Assembly: GCF_014192475.1 (NCBI RefSeq)
Contig: NZ_JACHXZ010000002.1
Location: 170,120 to 234,119 of the forward strand
Length of the DNA stretch: 64,000 bases
Reading direction: 5' to 3'
Source: Simiduia aestuariiviva
Lineage (GTDB): Bacteria > Pseudomonadota > Gammaproteobacteria > Pseudomonadales > Cellvibrionaceae
Part shown: piece by piece, positions 45,381-55,234 of the stretch
How positions within the stretch are numbered: position 1 is the stretch's first letter
Layout of the letters: the number at the start of each line of letters is the position of its first letter
Made by a program: the position numbers and the translations under genes
The notes under the pieces: model-generated
The model's input: only the letters and a program-made list of their open reading frames with translations
Databases searched by the model: none
Told to the model about the DNA's origin: nothing

Positions 45381-48257
45381 GTGTCTCAACAGACATTTGA
45401 AATGGGTCAGCGCTGGATCAGCGACACAGAGGCCGAATTAGGGCTTGGATTGGTACTTGAGGTCGAAGACCGCTTGGTGACCCTTAGTTTCCCCGCCGCG
45501 GGGGAGCGCAGAACCTATTCCATGAACAATGCACCCATCAGTCGCGTTCGATATCAACGCGGTGACAGTATTCGCTCGGCTGAAGGGTTGCGTATCAAGG
45601 TCACCGCGATACACGAGGAAGGCGGACTACTGATTTACCAAGGATTGGATCCTGAGGGTCGTGAGCACGCAATTGAAGAAATTGATTTGGATTCCTTTGT
45701 GCAGTTTTCTGCACCGATGGATCGATTGTTTTCTGGTCAAGTGGATTCTCTCAAGCGCTTCAATTTGCGCCTGGAAACACTGGAGTATCTAAAGCAGCAG
45801 CAATCGTCCCCCAGTTATGGGTTGTTGGGGGCGCGGGTGCAATTGTTGCCACACCAGCTTTACATTGCCAATGAGGTGGGCAATCGCTTCGCACCACGGG
45901 TGTTGTTGGCCGACGAGGTGGGTTTGGGCAAAACCATTGAGGCGGGCTTAGTCGTGCATCAGCAGCTCATTAATGGTCGTGCCAATCGGGTGCTGATTTT
46001 GGTGCCGGATTCTTTGGTTCACCAGTGGCTAGTGGAAATGCTGCGCCGATTTAATTTGCAATTTAGTTTGTTCACTGAAGAGCGGTTGCGGGATTTGTCG
46101 ATTGTCGACGATGATGAGTTGTCAATGCACGAGGTTGAGGCTCCGAATCCCTTTGAGACGTCGCAGCTCATCATTTGCCCTTTGTCGGTTTTCGTTGATG
46201 ACGAGGTCCGGCTGGATCAGGCGCTGTCGGTGCATTGGGATCTGTTGCTGGTTGACGAGGCGCATCACCTAAAGTGGTCTGTTGATTCGGTCAGTGATGA
46301 GTACCGAGCGGTAGAGTCATTGGCAGCAAAAGCGCTGGGGTTATTGCTGTTGACGGCGACGCCTGAACAACTTGGTGTAGAGAGTCACTTTGCCCGTCTG
46401 CGCCTGTTAGATCCTGATCGTTATTATGATCTCGAGGCGTTTAAGCGCCAGGAAGGTGAGTACGCTGACGTCAATGCCTTGGTACAAAAAATTGTTCCTG
46501 TGGCATCTGTGGCACAGGCAGCGGTTGCCGATTCAGTATTAGCACAACTGCGAGATTTTGTAGATGCTGAGGTGGTACAACAGATCGTCAACTCCGAAGA
46601 CGCGCTAGAGCGTGCGTCGCATTTGCAAGTGGCGCTAAATCAGTTGTTGGATCGACACGGTACCGGTCGCGTATTGTTTAGAAATACCCGTCACGGCGTC
46701 GAGGGCTTCCCAGCGCGCCATGTGCATCCTGTTGCATTGCAAGCGCCAGACGTACTAATGGATCCCGATCTACTGCCAGAGCAACAGCTACGCGAGGACA
46801 TGGGAGATACATGGCCTGAATTCGATGCGCGCGTGACCTGGTTGAGTCAATGGTTGCGGGAGCATCGTGGCGAAAAAGTACTGGTGATCTGCGCCAGCGC
46901 GGAAACTGCGTTGGATTTAGAGTCGCACCTTCGCTTGTCAGAGGGTTTTGCGGTAAGCGCATTTCACGAAGGACTGTCGCTGGTTGCGCGAGACCGTGCA
47001 GCCGCATATTTCGCGGATATTGATGAAGGTGCACAGGCACTTATCTGTTCCGAAATCGGCAGCGAAGGGCGTAATTTTCAATTCGCTAGCAATTTAGTTA
47101 TGTTCGATTTGCCAAAGCATCCAGATCTTTTAGAGCAGCGCATCGGGAGACTAGATCGCATCGGGCAGCGCAATGATGTGCACATTTGGGTGCCATATTA
47201 CGAGTTTAGTCCACAGGAAAAATTGTTTAGCTGGTATCACGATGGCCTGAACGCCTTCGAAGAGGTGTGTCACGTGGGCGCTGCTGTTTACGATCAGCAA
47301 TGTGAAATGATTGCCGCGGTACTAGAAGGTGAAACAGATGATTGGGATGCAATCATTGATGCGGCAAGGTCCCAGACGCAAGAATTAAAAGCAGTATTGG
47401 AAGCGGGTCGGAACCGTTTGCTGGAATTGAATTCCTGCCGCATGGATGTCGCAGATGGTGTGATTGAAGCGCTGATTGAGCAGGAGGGGCGGGGTCAGCT
47501 AGAGGATTACATGAGTCGTGTGTTTGATGCCTATGGCGTTGAGCAAGAGCCACACTCGTCGGTGAGCTTGGTTTTACACCCCGGTGATCATATGCAGTGT
47601 GCACACTTTCCCGCTTTGCCCGGTGATGGTGTCACCGTCACCTATCAGCGTGAAATGGCATTGTCCCGAGAAGATATAGAGTTTCTGACTTGGGAGCATC
47701 CGATGGTCGCCGGCGCAATGGACATGGTGCTAAGTGGTGGTTTCGGAAATACCTCCGTGGCCACTATCAAGCTCGGACCCATCAAGCCTGGAACCTTAAT
47801 GTTAGAGGCGGTATTTCTGCTAAACGTGGCCGCTCCCAGTGCTCTGCAGTTGTTCCGTTATCTTCCGTTGACGCCACTCCGTGTTCTGGTGGATATGTCT
47901 GGTCGCGATCTAACTGACGTGCTGACCAGTGAAAAATTACAACCCTTGCTACAGAAGTTGCCGCGCAACACTGCTCAGCAAATTGCCAAGCAAGCCCGCG
48001 ACCCCATTGCGGAATTAGTCAAGAAGGCTCAGTTGGCCGTCGCCCCGCGTCAAGAGGCGTTGTTAGCGCAAGCGCAGGCCAATCTTACTGAGAAGCTAGG
48101 TGATGAGGTGGCGCGTCTCGCTGCGCTTGCAAAGGTCAATCCGGCAATTCGGCCACAGGAGGTTGAGCAGCTGAAAAAGGATCAGCAGGCGTTATTAGAA
48201 TACTTATCCGCCGCGGCATTAAAACTTGATGCGTTGCGCGTTATTTTGGCTACTTGA
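45381..48257 (+). CDS. rapA: RNA polymerase-associated ATPase RapA
   Basis: SWI2/SNF2-family ATPase (958 aa) that recycles stalled RNA polymerase. It has the N-terminal tandem Tudor-like part (QRWISDTEAELGLGLVLEVEDRLVTLSFPAAGE), Walker A LLADEVGLGKTIEAG with Lys184, DEAH at 292-295 (VDEAHHL), and helicase C motifs SEIGSEGRNFQFASNLVMFDLP and QRIGRLDRIGQ. A RapA-specific C-terminal domain completes it at the usual length. Translation starts at GTG 45381 after a GAGG site; a TATAAT at 45328-45333 is a possible -10 with no good -35. Confidence 0.96.
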   Translation: MSQQTFEMGQRWISDTEAELGLGLVLEVEDRLVTLSFPAAGERRTYSMNNAPISRVRYQRGDSIRSAEGLRIKVTAIHEEGGLLIYQGLDPEGREHAIEEIDLDSFVQFSAPMDRLFSGQVDSLKRFNLRLETLEYLKQQQSSPSYGLLGARVQLLPHQLYIANEVGNRFAPRVLLADEVGLGKTIEAGLVVHQQLINGRANRVLILVPDSLVHQWLVEMLRRFNLQFSLFTEERLRDLSIVDDDELSMHEVEAPNPFETSQLIICPLSVFVDDEVRLDQALSVHWDLLLVDEAHHLKWSVDSVSDEYRAVESLAAKALGLLLLTATPEQLGVESHFARLRLLDPDRYYDLEAFKRQEGEYADVNALVQKIVPVASVAQAAVADSVLAQLRDFVDAEVVQQIVNSEDALERASHLQVALNQLLDRHGTGRVLFRNTRHGVEGFPARHVHPVALQAPDVLMDPDLLPEQQLREDMGDTWPEFDARVTWLSQWLREHRGEKVLVICASAETALDLESHLRLSEGFAVSAFHEGLSLVARDRAAAYFADIDEGAQALICSEIGSEGRNFQFASNLVMFDLPKHPDLLEQRIGRLDRIGQRNDVHIWVPYYEFSPQEKLFSWYHDGLNAFEEVCHVGAAVYDQQCEMIAAVLEGETDDWDAIIDAARSQTQELKAVLEAGRNRLLELNSCRMDVADGVIEALIEQEGRGQLEDYMSRVFDAYGVEQEPHSSVSLVLHPGDHMQCAHFPALPGDGVTVTYQREMALSREDIEFLTWEHPMVAGAMDMVLSGGFGNTSVATIKLGPIKPGTLMLEAVFLLNVAAPSALQLFRYLPLTPLRVLVDMSGRDLTDVLTSEKLQPLLQKLPRNTAQQIAKQARDPIAELVKKAQLAVAPRQEALLAQAQANLTEKLGDEVARLAALAKVNPAIRPQEVEQLKKDQQALLEYLSAAALKLDALRVILAT

Positions 48258-48264
48258 GGTATTT

Positions 48265-48549
48265 ATGTACGTATTTTCAGTTTCGGCGAGCGCCGTAAAA
48301 GCGCGGCCAGGGATCTCTGTTGGGCAGCAGGTTCCGTTTATCGTTTATATCAATTTTAAAGATCTATTTGGCGCGGAAAATCTTTGTAAAATTTATTTAA
48401 TGCGTGCCGGTTTTAACGAGGCGGTTATTGAAAATCGCAAACGATTGCCGGAGTCAACAATGACGGACAATCGGATATTGTTAGCAGATAAGGCATTAAA
48501 GGATGCGGTGGAGGCGGGCTACCATATCCAAATGTTTGATGAGGCCTAG
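48265..48549 (+). CDS. Small hypothetical protein after rapA
   Basis: Protein of 94 aa from the ATG at 48265, which follows TTGAGGT (ribosome site) 7 bp beyond the rapA stop. It is a soluble alpha/beta-looking sequence: MYVFSVSASAVKARPGISVGQQVPFIVYINFKD, LCKIYLMRAGFNEAVIENRKRLPES and AGYHIQMFDEA. No family recognised. It sits between rapA and an acyltransferase gene with short gaps, so it is part of that transcript. Confidence 0.65.
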   Translation: MYVFSVSASAVKARPGISVGQQVPFIVYINFKDLFGAENLCKIYLMRAGFNEAVIENRKRLPESTMTDNRILLADKALKDAVEAGYHIQMFDEA

Positions 48550-48552
48550 TGA

Positions 48553-49521
48553 TTGAAAACAACGAGTATTCAGGCGCGCTCAAGTGCAGCTCATCGTGAG
48601 GCGCAAGTATTTCAATGGTCATTCTTGTTGCCAAAGTACTGGCTGTTGTGGCTGTGGTTCGCCTTTTTGTGGTTGGTTACGCGCTTGCCCTATGGTGTAG
48701 TGAAACGCGTTGGAGGCGGCCTAGGTTGTTGCCTTTTTTATCTTTTGCCAAAGCGGCGATCAATTGCATTGCAGAATTTATCGCTCTGTTTTCCAGATTG
48801 GTCAGATGCGCGACGCTGGCAAGTTGCGCGTGCGCATTTTGCTGGAGCAGGTTTAACCCTGTTCGAAAGTGGCTTGGTATGGTGGAGCAGGCGTTCGCGG
48901 TTCGAAGGTTTTTTTACCCTTGAGGGCGGTGAGGTTCTCCAGCAGTTAGCTGGTCGACCTGTGCTGTTTTTTGGCTTGCACAATACTTGTGTTGAAATGG
49001 TGTATGCCTATTTGAGTCTGCAGCGGCCGGTGAATGTATTGTTTCGTGTCAACAACAATGCGTTGTGGGAATACATGGCCACTCGATCGCGTGAGCGTTA
49101 CCAGGCACGATTAATACCGCGCAAACAAGTCCCGGAATTTATCGAGCGATTGTCTCGTGGAGAAGCTGGGCTGTTAGCGGCAGATCAGGACCTCGGTCGA
49201 AAGCGAAGTTTGTTTGTGCCATTTTTTGGTGTGCCAACCGCTACGGTGCCAAGCGTACATCAGTTTGCGCGCCAAACCGGTGCGGCGGTGGTGTTTGCAG
49301 AGGCGTACAGAGGGGGTGCTAATGGCTATGTTTTGCGCCTGCACCATCTTAAGGGGTTTCCGACTGAAGATGCTGAAGCAGATACTGGCAGAATGAATGC
49401 GGAAATCGAGCGCTCAGTTCAGCAGCATCCAGAGCAATACCTATGGGTGCATAAGCGTTTCAAAACCCGGCCTGAGGGCGCCGCGCCCATATACCCGCCG
49501 AAGAGGCAGCGCCAACGCTAG
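48553..49521 (+). CDS. LpxL/HtrB family lipid A acyltransferase
   Basis: Inner-membrane acyltransferase of 322 aa of the lysophospholipid/lipid A biosynthesis family. It has one N-terminal membrane helix (YWLLWLWFAFLWLVTRLP), the catalytic HX4E motif in FFGLHNTCVEMVY (His143, Glu148), the basic ALQNLSLCFPDW segment typical of LpxL, and ADQDLGRKRSLFVPFFGVPTATV. It probably adds a secondary acyl chain to Kdo2-lipid IVA. TTG is the start, with GAGG just before. Which of LpxL, LpxM or LpxP it replaces cannot be told. Confidence 0.85.
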   Translation: MKTTSIQARSSAAHREAQVFQWSFLLPKYWLLWLWFAFLWLVTRLPYGVVKRVGGGLGCCLFYLLPKRRSIALQNLSLCFPDWSDARRWQVARAHFAGAGLTLFESGLVWWSRRSRFEGFFTLEGGEVLQQLAGRPVLFFGLHNTCVEMVYAYLSLQRPVNVLFRVNNNALWEYMATRSRERYQARLIPRKQVPEFIERLSRGEAGLLAADQDLGRKRSLFVPFFGVPTATVPSVHQFARQTGAAVVFAEAYRGGANGYVLRLHHLKGFPTEDAEADTGRMNAEIERSVQQHPEQYLWVHKRFKTRPEGAAPIYPPKRQRQR

Positions 49522-49575
49522 TTGAGTTTGGCGGTATGTTTTAGAAGTCCTAACGTCATTGTATTAAGCGCACAT

Positions 49576-49610
49576 AAAATAATCCCCGCTTTATGCGGGG
49601 ATTATTTTTT
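49576..49610. terminator. Bidirectional terminator between the acyltransferase gene and deaD
   Basis: AAATAATCCCCGC / GCGGGGATTATTT forms a 13-bp stem with a 5-nt loop, followed by T in the plus direction and with A on the left that gives T on the minus strand. Confidence 0.9.
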
Positions 49611-49625
49611 CACGCTGCGAGGCGC

Positions 49626-51419
49626 TTAGTCGCGCGCTTTTGACTTGCGTGGCTTGCGAGCGGGTTTATCGCCCAAACGTGCTGGGCGATCCCCTTTGTG
49701 TGGGCGCCGCTTTGGTTTTTCGTAATTGCCACTGGCTCCGGTGGCGTCAAGGCTGATGTTTATCGGCTGGCTACGAATAAACACTTTGCGCAAATGCGTC
49801 AGGGTTTCCTTGGGCATGCCGCTCGGCAGTTCAACCGTACTATGGCCATCTTGAAGGCGAATATTACCAATGTTGCGGCTGTCAATTCCCGCTTCGTTTG
49901 CAATGGCACCCACAATATCACCCGGCTTTACACCATGATCGCGACCGACTTCTAATCGATAGGTATCCATGGGGATGTCGTCACGCTTCGGGCCGCGCTC
50001 GCGTTTGTCTTTGCGATCGCCACGTTCGCCGCGCTCACCACGTTCACCCCGATCGTTGCGTCGGCCTCGGTCATTGTCCGAACCGGCGACTATATCCGCG
50101 AGTTTGACTTGAAGTGGACGCTCCTTCTGGCACAGGTAGGCCAACGCGGAGGCGATTTCCTCAGCAGATACGTCATGGGTCTGACTGAAATCAGCGAGCA
50201 GCTCGTAGAAAAAATCTAATTTGTTGCGCTGCTCGGTCAGGGTAGTGGTTAATAGCAAATTAAATTGATCAATGCGCTGCTTTGTGACGGCATCGCCCGT
50301 CGGCAGATCCATACGTTCAATGCGCTGATTGGTGGCTTTTTCAATTGCGTAGAGCAATCGCTTTTCCCGAGGCGCCACAAACAAAATGGCCTTGCCGCTT
50401 CGACCTGCACGGCCAGTTCGGCCGATCCGGTGTACATAGGCTTCGCTGTCGTATGGGATGTCGTAGTTCATGACATGGCTTACGCGCTCAACATCGATAC
50501 CGCGGGCAGCAACATCGGTGGCGACGAGGATGTCGAGTTTGTTTTGTTTCAGACGTTCGATGGTTCGCTCACGCAGCGCCTGATTCATATCGCCATTGAT
50601 AGCGGAGGCTGAGAAACCGCGCGCCTCTAACTTTTCAGCTAATTCAACCGTTGCGGTTTTGGTGCGCACAAAAATAATCATCGCATCAAAATCTTCAACT
50701 TCGAGAATACGGGTGAGGGCATCCATCTTGTTGGTGCCGCTTACCATCCAGTAGCGTTGCTCAATGTTTGAGCCGGTGCTGCTCTCGGGCGAAATTTTTA
50801 CTTCTGCGGGAGATTTCAGATAGCGATCTGCCACTTTCTTAATGGGCGGCGGCATAGTTGCGGAAAACAGGGCGGTTTGACGCTCGGCCGGTGTGTGCTC
50901 AAGAATCCATTCAACGTCGTCAATGAACCCCATGCGCAACATTTCGTCGGCTTCATCCAGCACGATGGCATTCAGTTTGTTTAATTGAAGGCTGCCACGA
51001 CGTAAGTGGTCCATGACGCGGCCCGGTGTGCCAACAACAACTTGGGCGCCACGTTGGAGTTGTCGCAATTGGGAGCGCATCTCCTGACCGCCATATATAG
51101 GCAGCACGTGAAAGCCACGCATGTGGGTAGCGTAGCGTTGAAAGGCTTCGGCAACCTGAATCGCAAGTTCACGTGTGGGCGTCAATACAAGTACTTGCGT
51201 ACTGCTGTCATTGACGTCAATCTTGGTCAGGAGGGGCAATGCAAACGCGGCCGTTTTACCGGTACCGGTTTGTGCCACACCTAATATGTCCCGTCCATCA
51301 ATGAGATGGGGTATGGCTTGGGCTTGAATGGGAGAGGGTTGTTCGTAACCTAGTTCGGCAACTGCTTTCAAAACGGCAGGAGCCAGTGCCAGGTCGGCAA
51401 AGCTGGAAGGCAAAGACAT
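49626..51419 (-). CDS. deaD: DEAD-box ATP-dependent RNA helicase DeaD (CsdA)
   Basis: Helicase of 597 aa in ribosome assembly and cold-shock mRNA handling. The Q motif region is GYEQPSPIQAQAIP, Walker A AQTGTGKT, then PTRELAIQVAE, TPGRVMDHL, VLDEADEML, SAT, and HRIGRTGRAGRSGKA. After the core comes an Asp/Arg/Gly-rich linker (NDRGERGERGERGD), then a DbpA-type RNA-binding domain (YRLEVGRDHGVKPGDIVGAIANEAGIDSRNIGNIRLQDG) and a basic tail, the DeaD layout. It is a single-gene unit. Confidence 0.95.
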   Translation of the reverse strand: MSLPSSFADLALAPAVLKAVAELGYEQPSPIQAQAIPHLIDGRDILGVAQTGTGKTAAFALPLLTKIDVNDSSTQVLVLTPTRELAIQVAEAFQRYATHMRGFHVLPIYGGQEMRSQLRQLQRGAQVVVGTPGRVMDHLRRGSLQLNKLNAIVLDEADEMLRMGFIDDVEWILEHTPAERQTALFSATMPPPIKKVADRYLKSPAEVKISPESSTGSNIEQRYWMVSGTNKMDALTRILEVEDFDAMIIFVRTKTATVELAEKLEARGFSASAINGDMNQALRERTIERLKQNKLDILVATDVAARGIDVERVSHVMNYDIPYDSEAYVHRIGRTGRAGRSGKAILFVAPREKRLLYAIEKATNQRIERMDLPTGDAVTKQRIDQFNLLLTTTLTEQRNKLDFFYELLADFSQTHDVSAEEIASALAYLCQKERPLQVKLADIVAGSDNDRGRRNDRGERGERGERGDRKDKRERGPKRDDIPMDTYRLEVGRDHGVKPGDIVGAIANEAGIDSRNIGNIRLQDGHSTVELPSGMPKETLTHLRKVFIRSQPINISLDATGASGNYEKPKRRPHKGDRPARLGDKPARKPRKSKARD

Positions 51420-51576
51420 GAATTATCTCGGTAGAGTATGGCCTACCGCTATATCCCGCGCGGTCGCCAAATTTAAAGGGCGCGTATTGTACAAAAAACG
51501 GCCGCTCATAGCGAGTTATTCTTTACCCTCCATGCAGACTGTTTTAATGTGAAGGTTTTTTAGGCAAAGCAGTTAT

Positions 51577-52389
51577 ATGGCTGATATCAAATATCTATCG
51601 ACGACCGCACTGGCTAAGCAGCTCGCAAAAGAGCCTAAAGAGGTATTTGTACTCTTGGCTCGCGCCCATTGGATGGTCAAGGTCGACGACCGTTGGCAGC
51701 TCACCGAGAAGGGCAAGTTTGAGGGCGGCATTTACCTAAGTCACCCTAAATACGGTGAATATGTGGGGTGGCCAGAAGCGATTGTGGGGCATGGAATTTG
51801 GCAGGATCTGCCAGAGGCGCCCTTAACCGCAAGTCAGATTGGGCAGAAGCTAAAGCTACCAGCACGGTTACTCAATTTGGTTTTGGCGGAATTGGGTTGG
51901 CAGACCCCAGGGCCTAAAGGTTGGGTGTTGTCAGACTCTGGCCGCTTAATGGGTGGGCAACAACAGCGCGCCGAAGATTCGTCTATCCCTTTTGTCACCT
52001 GGCCTGAATCGTTGCTTGCGCGAGCAGAGTTAGTCGATAGGGCACATAAGCTGAGCTGTGGCGAGTCACTCGATGGCCGCGCTTTCCCTTCCCCTCAGTT
52101 TGCCCGCTTGGGTAGCTGGTTGTACCTGCAGGGCTTAGCATTTGGCATTAATCAATCCGTGCCAGACGCGCCACTCCCCCTGAGTTTTTACCTGCCCACA
52201 AGCCAAATTTCAATTCAGGTATGGCCTGCTTCCAATAGCGCTGCAGATATAAAGGCTAAACTCGAACAGCAGCAATGGCTAAAAGGCCGGCGTGCGATTG
52301 AGCTGGATATTGCCGATTTAGACGATGTGGCTAAATTGGATAACCAGATGCCGCCGGCGTTACTCAACGTTGGGCTCGCGGTCTATTGA
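51577..52389 (+). CDS. Conserved hypothetical protein with winged-helix-like N-terminus
   Basis: Cytoplasmic protein of 270 aa. MADIKYLSTTALAKQLAKEPKEVFVLLARAHWMVKVDDRWQLTEKGKFEGGIY resembles a KilA-C/antirepressor-like winged helix, and a second similar helix pair is at LTASQIGQKLKLPARLLNLVLAELGWQ. The C-terminal half is unrecognised. Similar proteins are sometimes labelled glycerol kinase without support. It is transcribed away from deaD; the ATG has an AGG site 12 nt upstream. Confidence 0.65.
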   Translation: MADIKYLSTTALAKQLAKEPKEVFVLLARAHWMVKVDDRWQLTEKGKFEGGIYLSHPKYGEYVGWPEAIVGHGIWQDLPEAPLTASQIGQKLKLPARLLNLVLAELGWQTPGPKGWVLSDSGRLMGGQQQRAEDSSIPFVTWPESLLARAELVDRAHKLSCGESLDGRAFPSPQFARLGSWLYLQGLAFGINQSVPDAPLPLSFYLPTSQISIQVWPASNSAADIKAKLEQQQWLKGRRAIELDIADLDDVAKLDNQMPPALLNVGLAVY

Positions 52390-52622
52390 TTGAGGCGGCC
52401 TGATGGGCGGGTGCAGTACTGGACCTGGCGCGCCAGAGCAGCAGTTGCGAGTGTTTGAGGGGGTTTTTCTTTCTTGTACTATAGTCTATATTAGGGGCTG
52501 TTCAGAGAGGCGGTAGCTGGTAAAGGCGCGTTAAAAGTGTATTTACCCTGCAAGCAGGTAAACTAGACATATTGTCCGCGCTACTAAATTTGCGTGCTAT
52601 ATAGGTATTAAGGCATAAGGAA

Positions 52623-53228
52623 ATGACTCTCTTGATTCCCCATAACAAGCACGTTGGGCTGTTATCTGAAGCCGAGTCTGCCTGCTTCGATATCGCTCGC
52701 CGTTATCATAGGCGTCGACTTGTGGCGGATGTAGTCGACGTTAAAGCGCTTTTTTGGCCTCGCAATCTTAAGCGGCTGTCTTGGTCTAACGATGGCTCGC
52801 GTTTTATCGTGCAGTGTTTAGTTTTGACAGTTTATTTGCCGTTGAATTTTATCTTCCAACTGTTGAAGTCTGCCCAAAATATCTTGTTGTTCCCATTCCG
52901 TTTTGCCGCCAGCTGGTTGACGCCAGGTTCATTGCACGCGCCAGGCGAGAAGAATTTGGTGGGTTTATACAACGCGTTTTTCCCTTTCTTGCGGCTCTCT
53001 CCTGAAGACGCCGTCGCCTGTATCGACGAGTGGGTGCCGGTTTTGTATGGGCCCGCCAAGGCCAAGGTGCACCGCTTAGCCCGCTATGTGGATGACGAGC
53101 GGATCAAACAAATGAAGATTGCTCAGCAAAGTGGCGTCATGGCCGCATCATTTCGCTCGTATCGTGCAATTGCCCGCGAGCGCCTGTCAAAAGATCTAGG
53201 GCACTACACGGGTAGTCGACAAGATTAG
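52623..53228 (+). CDS. Hypothetical membrane-associated protein
   Basis: Protein of 201 aa with a basic N-terminal half (FDIARRYHRRRLVADVVDVKALFWPRNLKRL) and a hydrophobic centre (IVQCLVLTVYLPLNFIFQLLKSAQNILLFPFRFAASWL) that probably inserts in or lies on the membrane. LSPEDAVACIDEWV and a Lys/Arg-rich C-terminus follow. No family recognised. The ATG is preceded by AAGG. The 233-bp gap before it carries a small hairpin at about 52541-52561 (TTTACCCTGC / GCAGGTAAA) and no other clear feature. It overlaps the convergent DUF3806 gene by 4 bp. Confidence 0.65.
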   Translation: MTLLIPHNKHVGLLSEAESACFDIARRYHRRRLVADVVDVKALFWPRNLKRLSWSNDGSRFIVQCLVLTVYLPLNFIFQLLKSAQNILLFPFRFAASWLTPGSLHAPGEKNLVGLYNAFFPFLRLSPEDAVACIDEWVPVLYGPAKAKVHRLARYVDDERIKQMKIAQQSGVMAASFRSYRAIARERLSKDLGHYTGSRQD

Positions 53229-53743
53229 CCCTCTGTCGCGACGTCGTAAGGGCTCTTGTTTATGACTGGAGCCACCATTTCTAGGGCCTCCGCATAAATT
53301 TTCTTGACCTCTGGATAAAGGCCTACAGCCATGCGACGCGAGAGCATCGTCATTGGAAATAGGCAGTGGGTTGTGTCTTTTACGCACAGCGCTCGGCTCC
53401 TGCCCGCATCGTCAACATAGGTTACCCATTGCATACCCGTCTTATTGGCAATGACGTTGCCCAGTGCTAGCCCGAGCGCTTGTTGTGTCTGGGTATCAGT
53501 GCGCTCAACCAAATTGCGACTAACAACGCGTTGTAAGACGTCTAAATCCCGCTCTTGGCCATGAATCTGCGCACCCAGCTCAGTCCTGACTAAGTCATCA
53601 ACCCGGGCAATTTGGGCCTCCATAAACTGTTTGTCGGCCCAACTCAACTCTGTAATGACGACGTTTGTCGGTTCCGCGGTTGTGTGTGGCACGGCAATTA
53701 CTGCCCAAAATAACAGGGCGCCTAGTGATCGCAATTGCGGCAT
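53225..53743 (-). CDS. DUF3806 family exported protein
   Basis: Protein of 172 aa with a signal peptide (MPQLRSLGALLFWAVIAVPHTTA). The mature region has the DUF3806 pattern: LSWADKQFMEAQIARVDDLVRTELGAQIHGQERDLDVLQRVV and ALGLALGNVIANKTGMQWVTYVDDAGRSRALCVKDTTHCLFPMTMLSRR. Role unknown. GGGAGGT precedes the ATG. Confidence 0.78.
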   Translation of the reverse strand: MPQLRSLGALLFWAVIAVPHTTAEPTNVVITELSWADKQFMEAQIARVDDLVRTELGAQIHGQERDLDVLQRVVSRNLVERTDTQTQQALGLALGNVIANKTGMQWVTYVDDAGRSRALCVKDTTHCLFPMTMLSRRMAVGLYPEVKKIYAEALEMVAPVINKSPYDVATEG

Positions 53744-53829
53744 AATACCTCCCGATTTCCTTTGGTTGGGTGCTAGCTTAACGCGTGTGCGTGCACCTGT
53801 GAATGTACAAATTGGTCTGTTAGTTTGCT

Positions 53830-54840
53830 ATGCCCATAAATGCTCTGTCGATCCATAGATTTCACGTCAACGATGATGTCACCCAGCTCACCAAGTCTGC
53901 CGCTGCCCACAGCTTAAACGGTCTCGCTCAGGATATAAGCCAAGATTTGAAGTTGGCGTTTATTGGCAAGGCCGGCAAGCAATTTGGACAGTTTGATAGA
54001 GATGCCGGCGCCTGCCCGCTGCCTGCTTGGCTGGCAGAGTACTTGGAGAAAAAACAAAGTTTCCATGCTTTCTCTGAGCGATTTGCTGACCATTTACAAC
54101 TCCAAATGGCCCAGTCAGTTGCTCACTTTGATGGTTTTCTTTTATTGTTGCACGAAACCTTAGCCGACGAAGATTGCATCTATTTATATCTGCTGCAGCA
54201 CGAAGGTGGAATCTATATTGATCCTGCCATGCAGTTGGCGGACGCAAAAAATATTGATGTGCGGGGTTTGCGCGCCGGTGTAAAGATTTCCATCACCGAG
54301 TGGCAAGCGACAGAACCTGAGCCGTATTTAACGATGTTGCGCGCGCGTGGGGAAAAACCGCTGTCAGAGGCATTTGAAGCTGCTGTGGGATTCGCTGACC
54401 CGGTAGATCACGCGGCACAAACATCCGCTTTTTTGCAGTTGGTTGAGCGCTATTCAGCGAATCTGCACGAAGAGCAAGCCGTTGCCTGCAAGAAAAAGGT
54501 GGCGGATTTTTGTATAGAGCAAGATAAAAGCGGTAAAGCCATCGAAATTGCCACTCTGTCTCAGCAAATAAGTGATGAAGAACCCGCCGCGTTTGAGCGC
54601 TTTGTCATCGAGGCGGCACCAGAGGCGCCCGCCCAGTTTTATGCCGATCGCAAACAAATGCGCCAGTTTGTGAGGATCAGTGGTCGGACAGATCAGTTGA
54701 GCTTGAGTTTTTCTTCAGAATGTTTAGGGCAAACGGTGGTTTATGATCCCGGTTCCGATACGTTGGTGCTGAAAGAAATTCCACCTGCGCTTAAGGCCAG
54801 GCTGATTAAATTTGTTCAGCAAATCAACCAGGGAGACTAG
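53830..54840 (+). CDS. yejK: Nucleoid-associated protein YejK (NdpA family)
   Basis: Nucleoid-associated protein of 336 aa, normal for the family: INALSIHRFHVNDD at the start, FADHLQLQMAQSVAHFDGFLLLLHE, VLLLQHEGGIYID-like LYLLQHEGGIYIDPAMQLADAKNIDVRGLRAGVKISITEW, YLTMLRARGEKPLSEAFEAAVGF, and FCIEQDKSGKAIEIATLSQQISDEEP. Its molecular activity is unclear. No strong ribosome site is seen before the ATG. A coiled-coil gene starts 5 bp after the stop. Confidence 0.92.
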   Translation: MPINALSIHRFHVNDDVTQLTKSAAAHSLNGLAQDISQDLKLAFIGKAGKQFGQFDRDAGACPLPAWLAEYLEKKQSFHAFSERFADHLQLQMAQSVAHFDGFLLLLHETLADEDCIYLYLLQHEGGIYIDPAMQLADAKNIDVRGLRAGVKISITEWQATEPEPYLTMLRARGEKPLSEAFEAAVGFADPVDHAAQTSAFLQLVERYSANLHEEQAVACKKKVADFCIEQDKSGKAIEIATLSQQISDEEPAAFERFVIEAAPEAPAQFYADRKQMRQFVRISGRTDQLSLSFSSECLGQTVVYDPGSDTLVLKEIPPALKARLIKFVQQINQGD

Positions 54841-54845
54841 CGTTC

Positions 54846-55202
54846 ATGATGCGCTCTGCAGGTGCCTTATTTGTTTTTTTATTTGTGCTGCTGGTTTGGC
54901 AGTATTTACAGAGTATCGAACGCGAAAAAAATCTGGCGATCACTATTGCAGAACTCAAAGTCCAGGTATTTGATTTAGAGCAAAAGCTTGCGGCATTGGA
55001 AGCGCACGTGGCTGACTTGGAGTCGCAAACTCTTGAAACACAGGTGCGGCGAGCGAACTCGGAGTTGTTAGAGGGTTGGCAGCGATTGTTGCGCCATTTT
55101 CAAGAGGGGGTGGATTCATCTAAAAAGGCTTTGGAAGAAAAAGGGCTGTTGCCCAGCGCACCTCAAAAACAGCAAGAGCAAGTTGAATTGGAGCGCACTT
55201 AG
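54846..55202 (+). CDS. Small membrane-anchored coiled-coil protein
   Basis: Protein of 118 aa with an N-terminal membrane anchor (AGALFVFLFVLLVWQYL) and a long coiled coil (LAITIAELKVQVFDLEQKLAALEAHVADLESQTLETQV), then a Gln/Glu-rich end. The orientation suggests the coil faces the periplasm. Its GGGAG ribosome site lies in the end of yejK, so the two are probably co-translated. Function unknown. Confidence 0.7.
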   Translation: MMRSAGALFVFLFVLLVWQYLQSIEREKNLAITIAELKVQVFDLEQKLAALEAHVADLESQTLETQVRRANSELLEGWQRLLRHFQEGVDSSKKALEEKGLLPSAPQKQQEQVELERT

Positions 55203-55234
55203 CGATTCGCACACGGCGGGGCTGGGGCAATGCG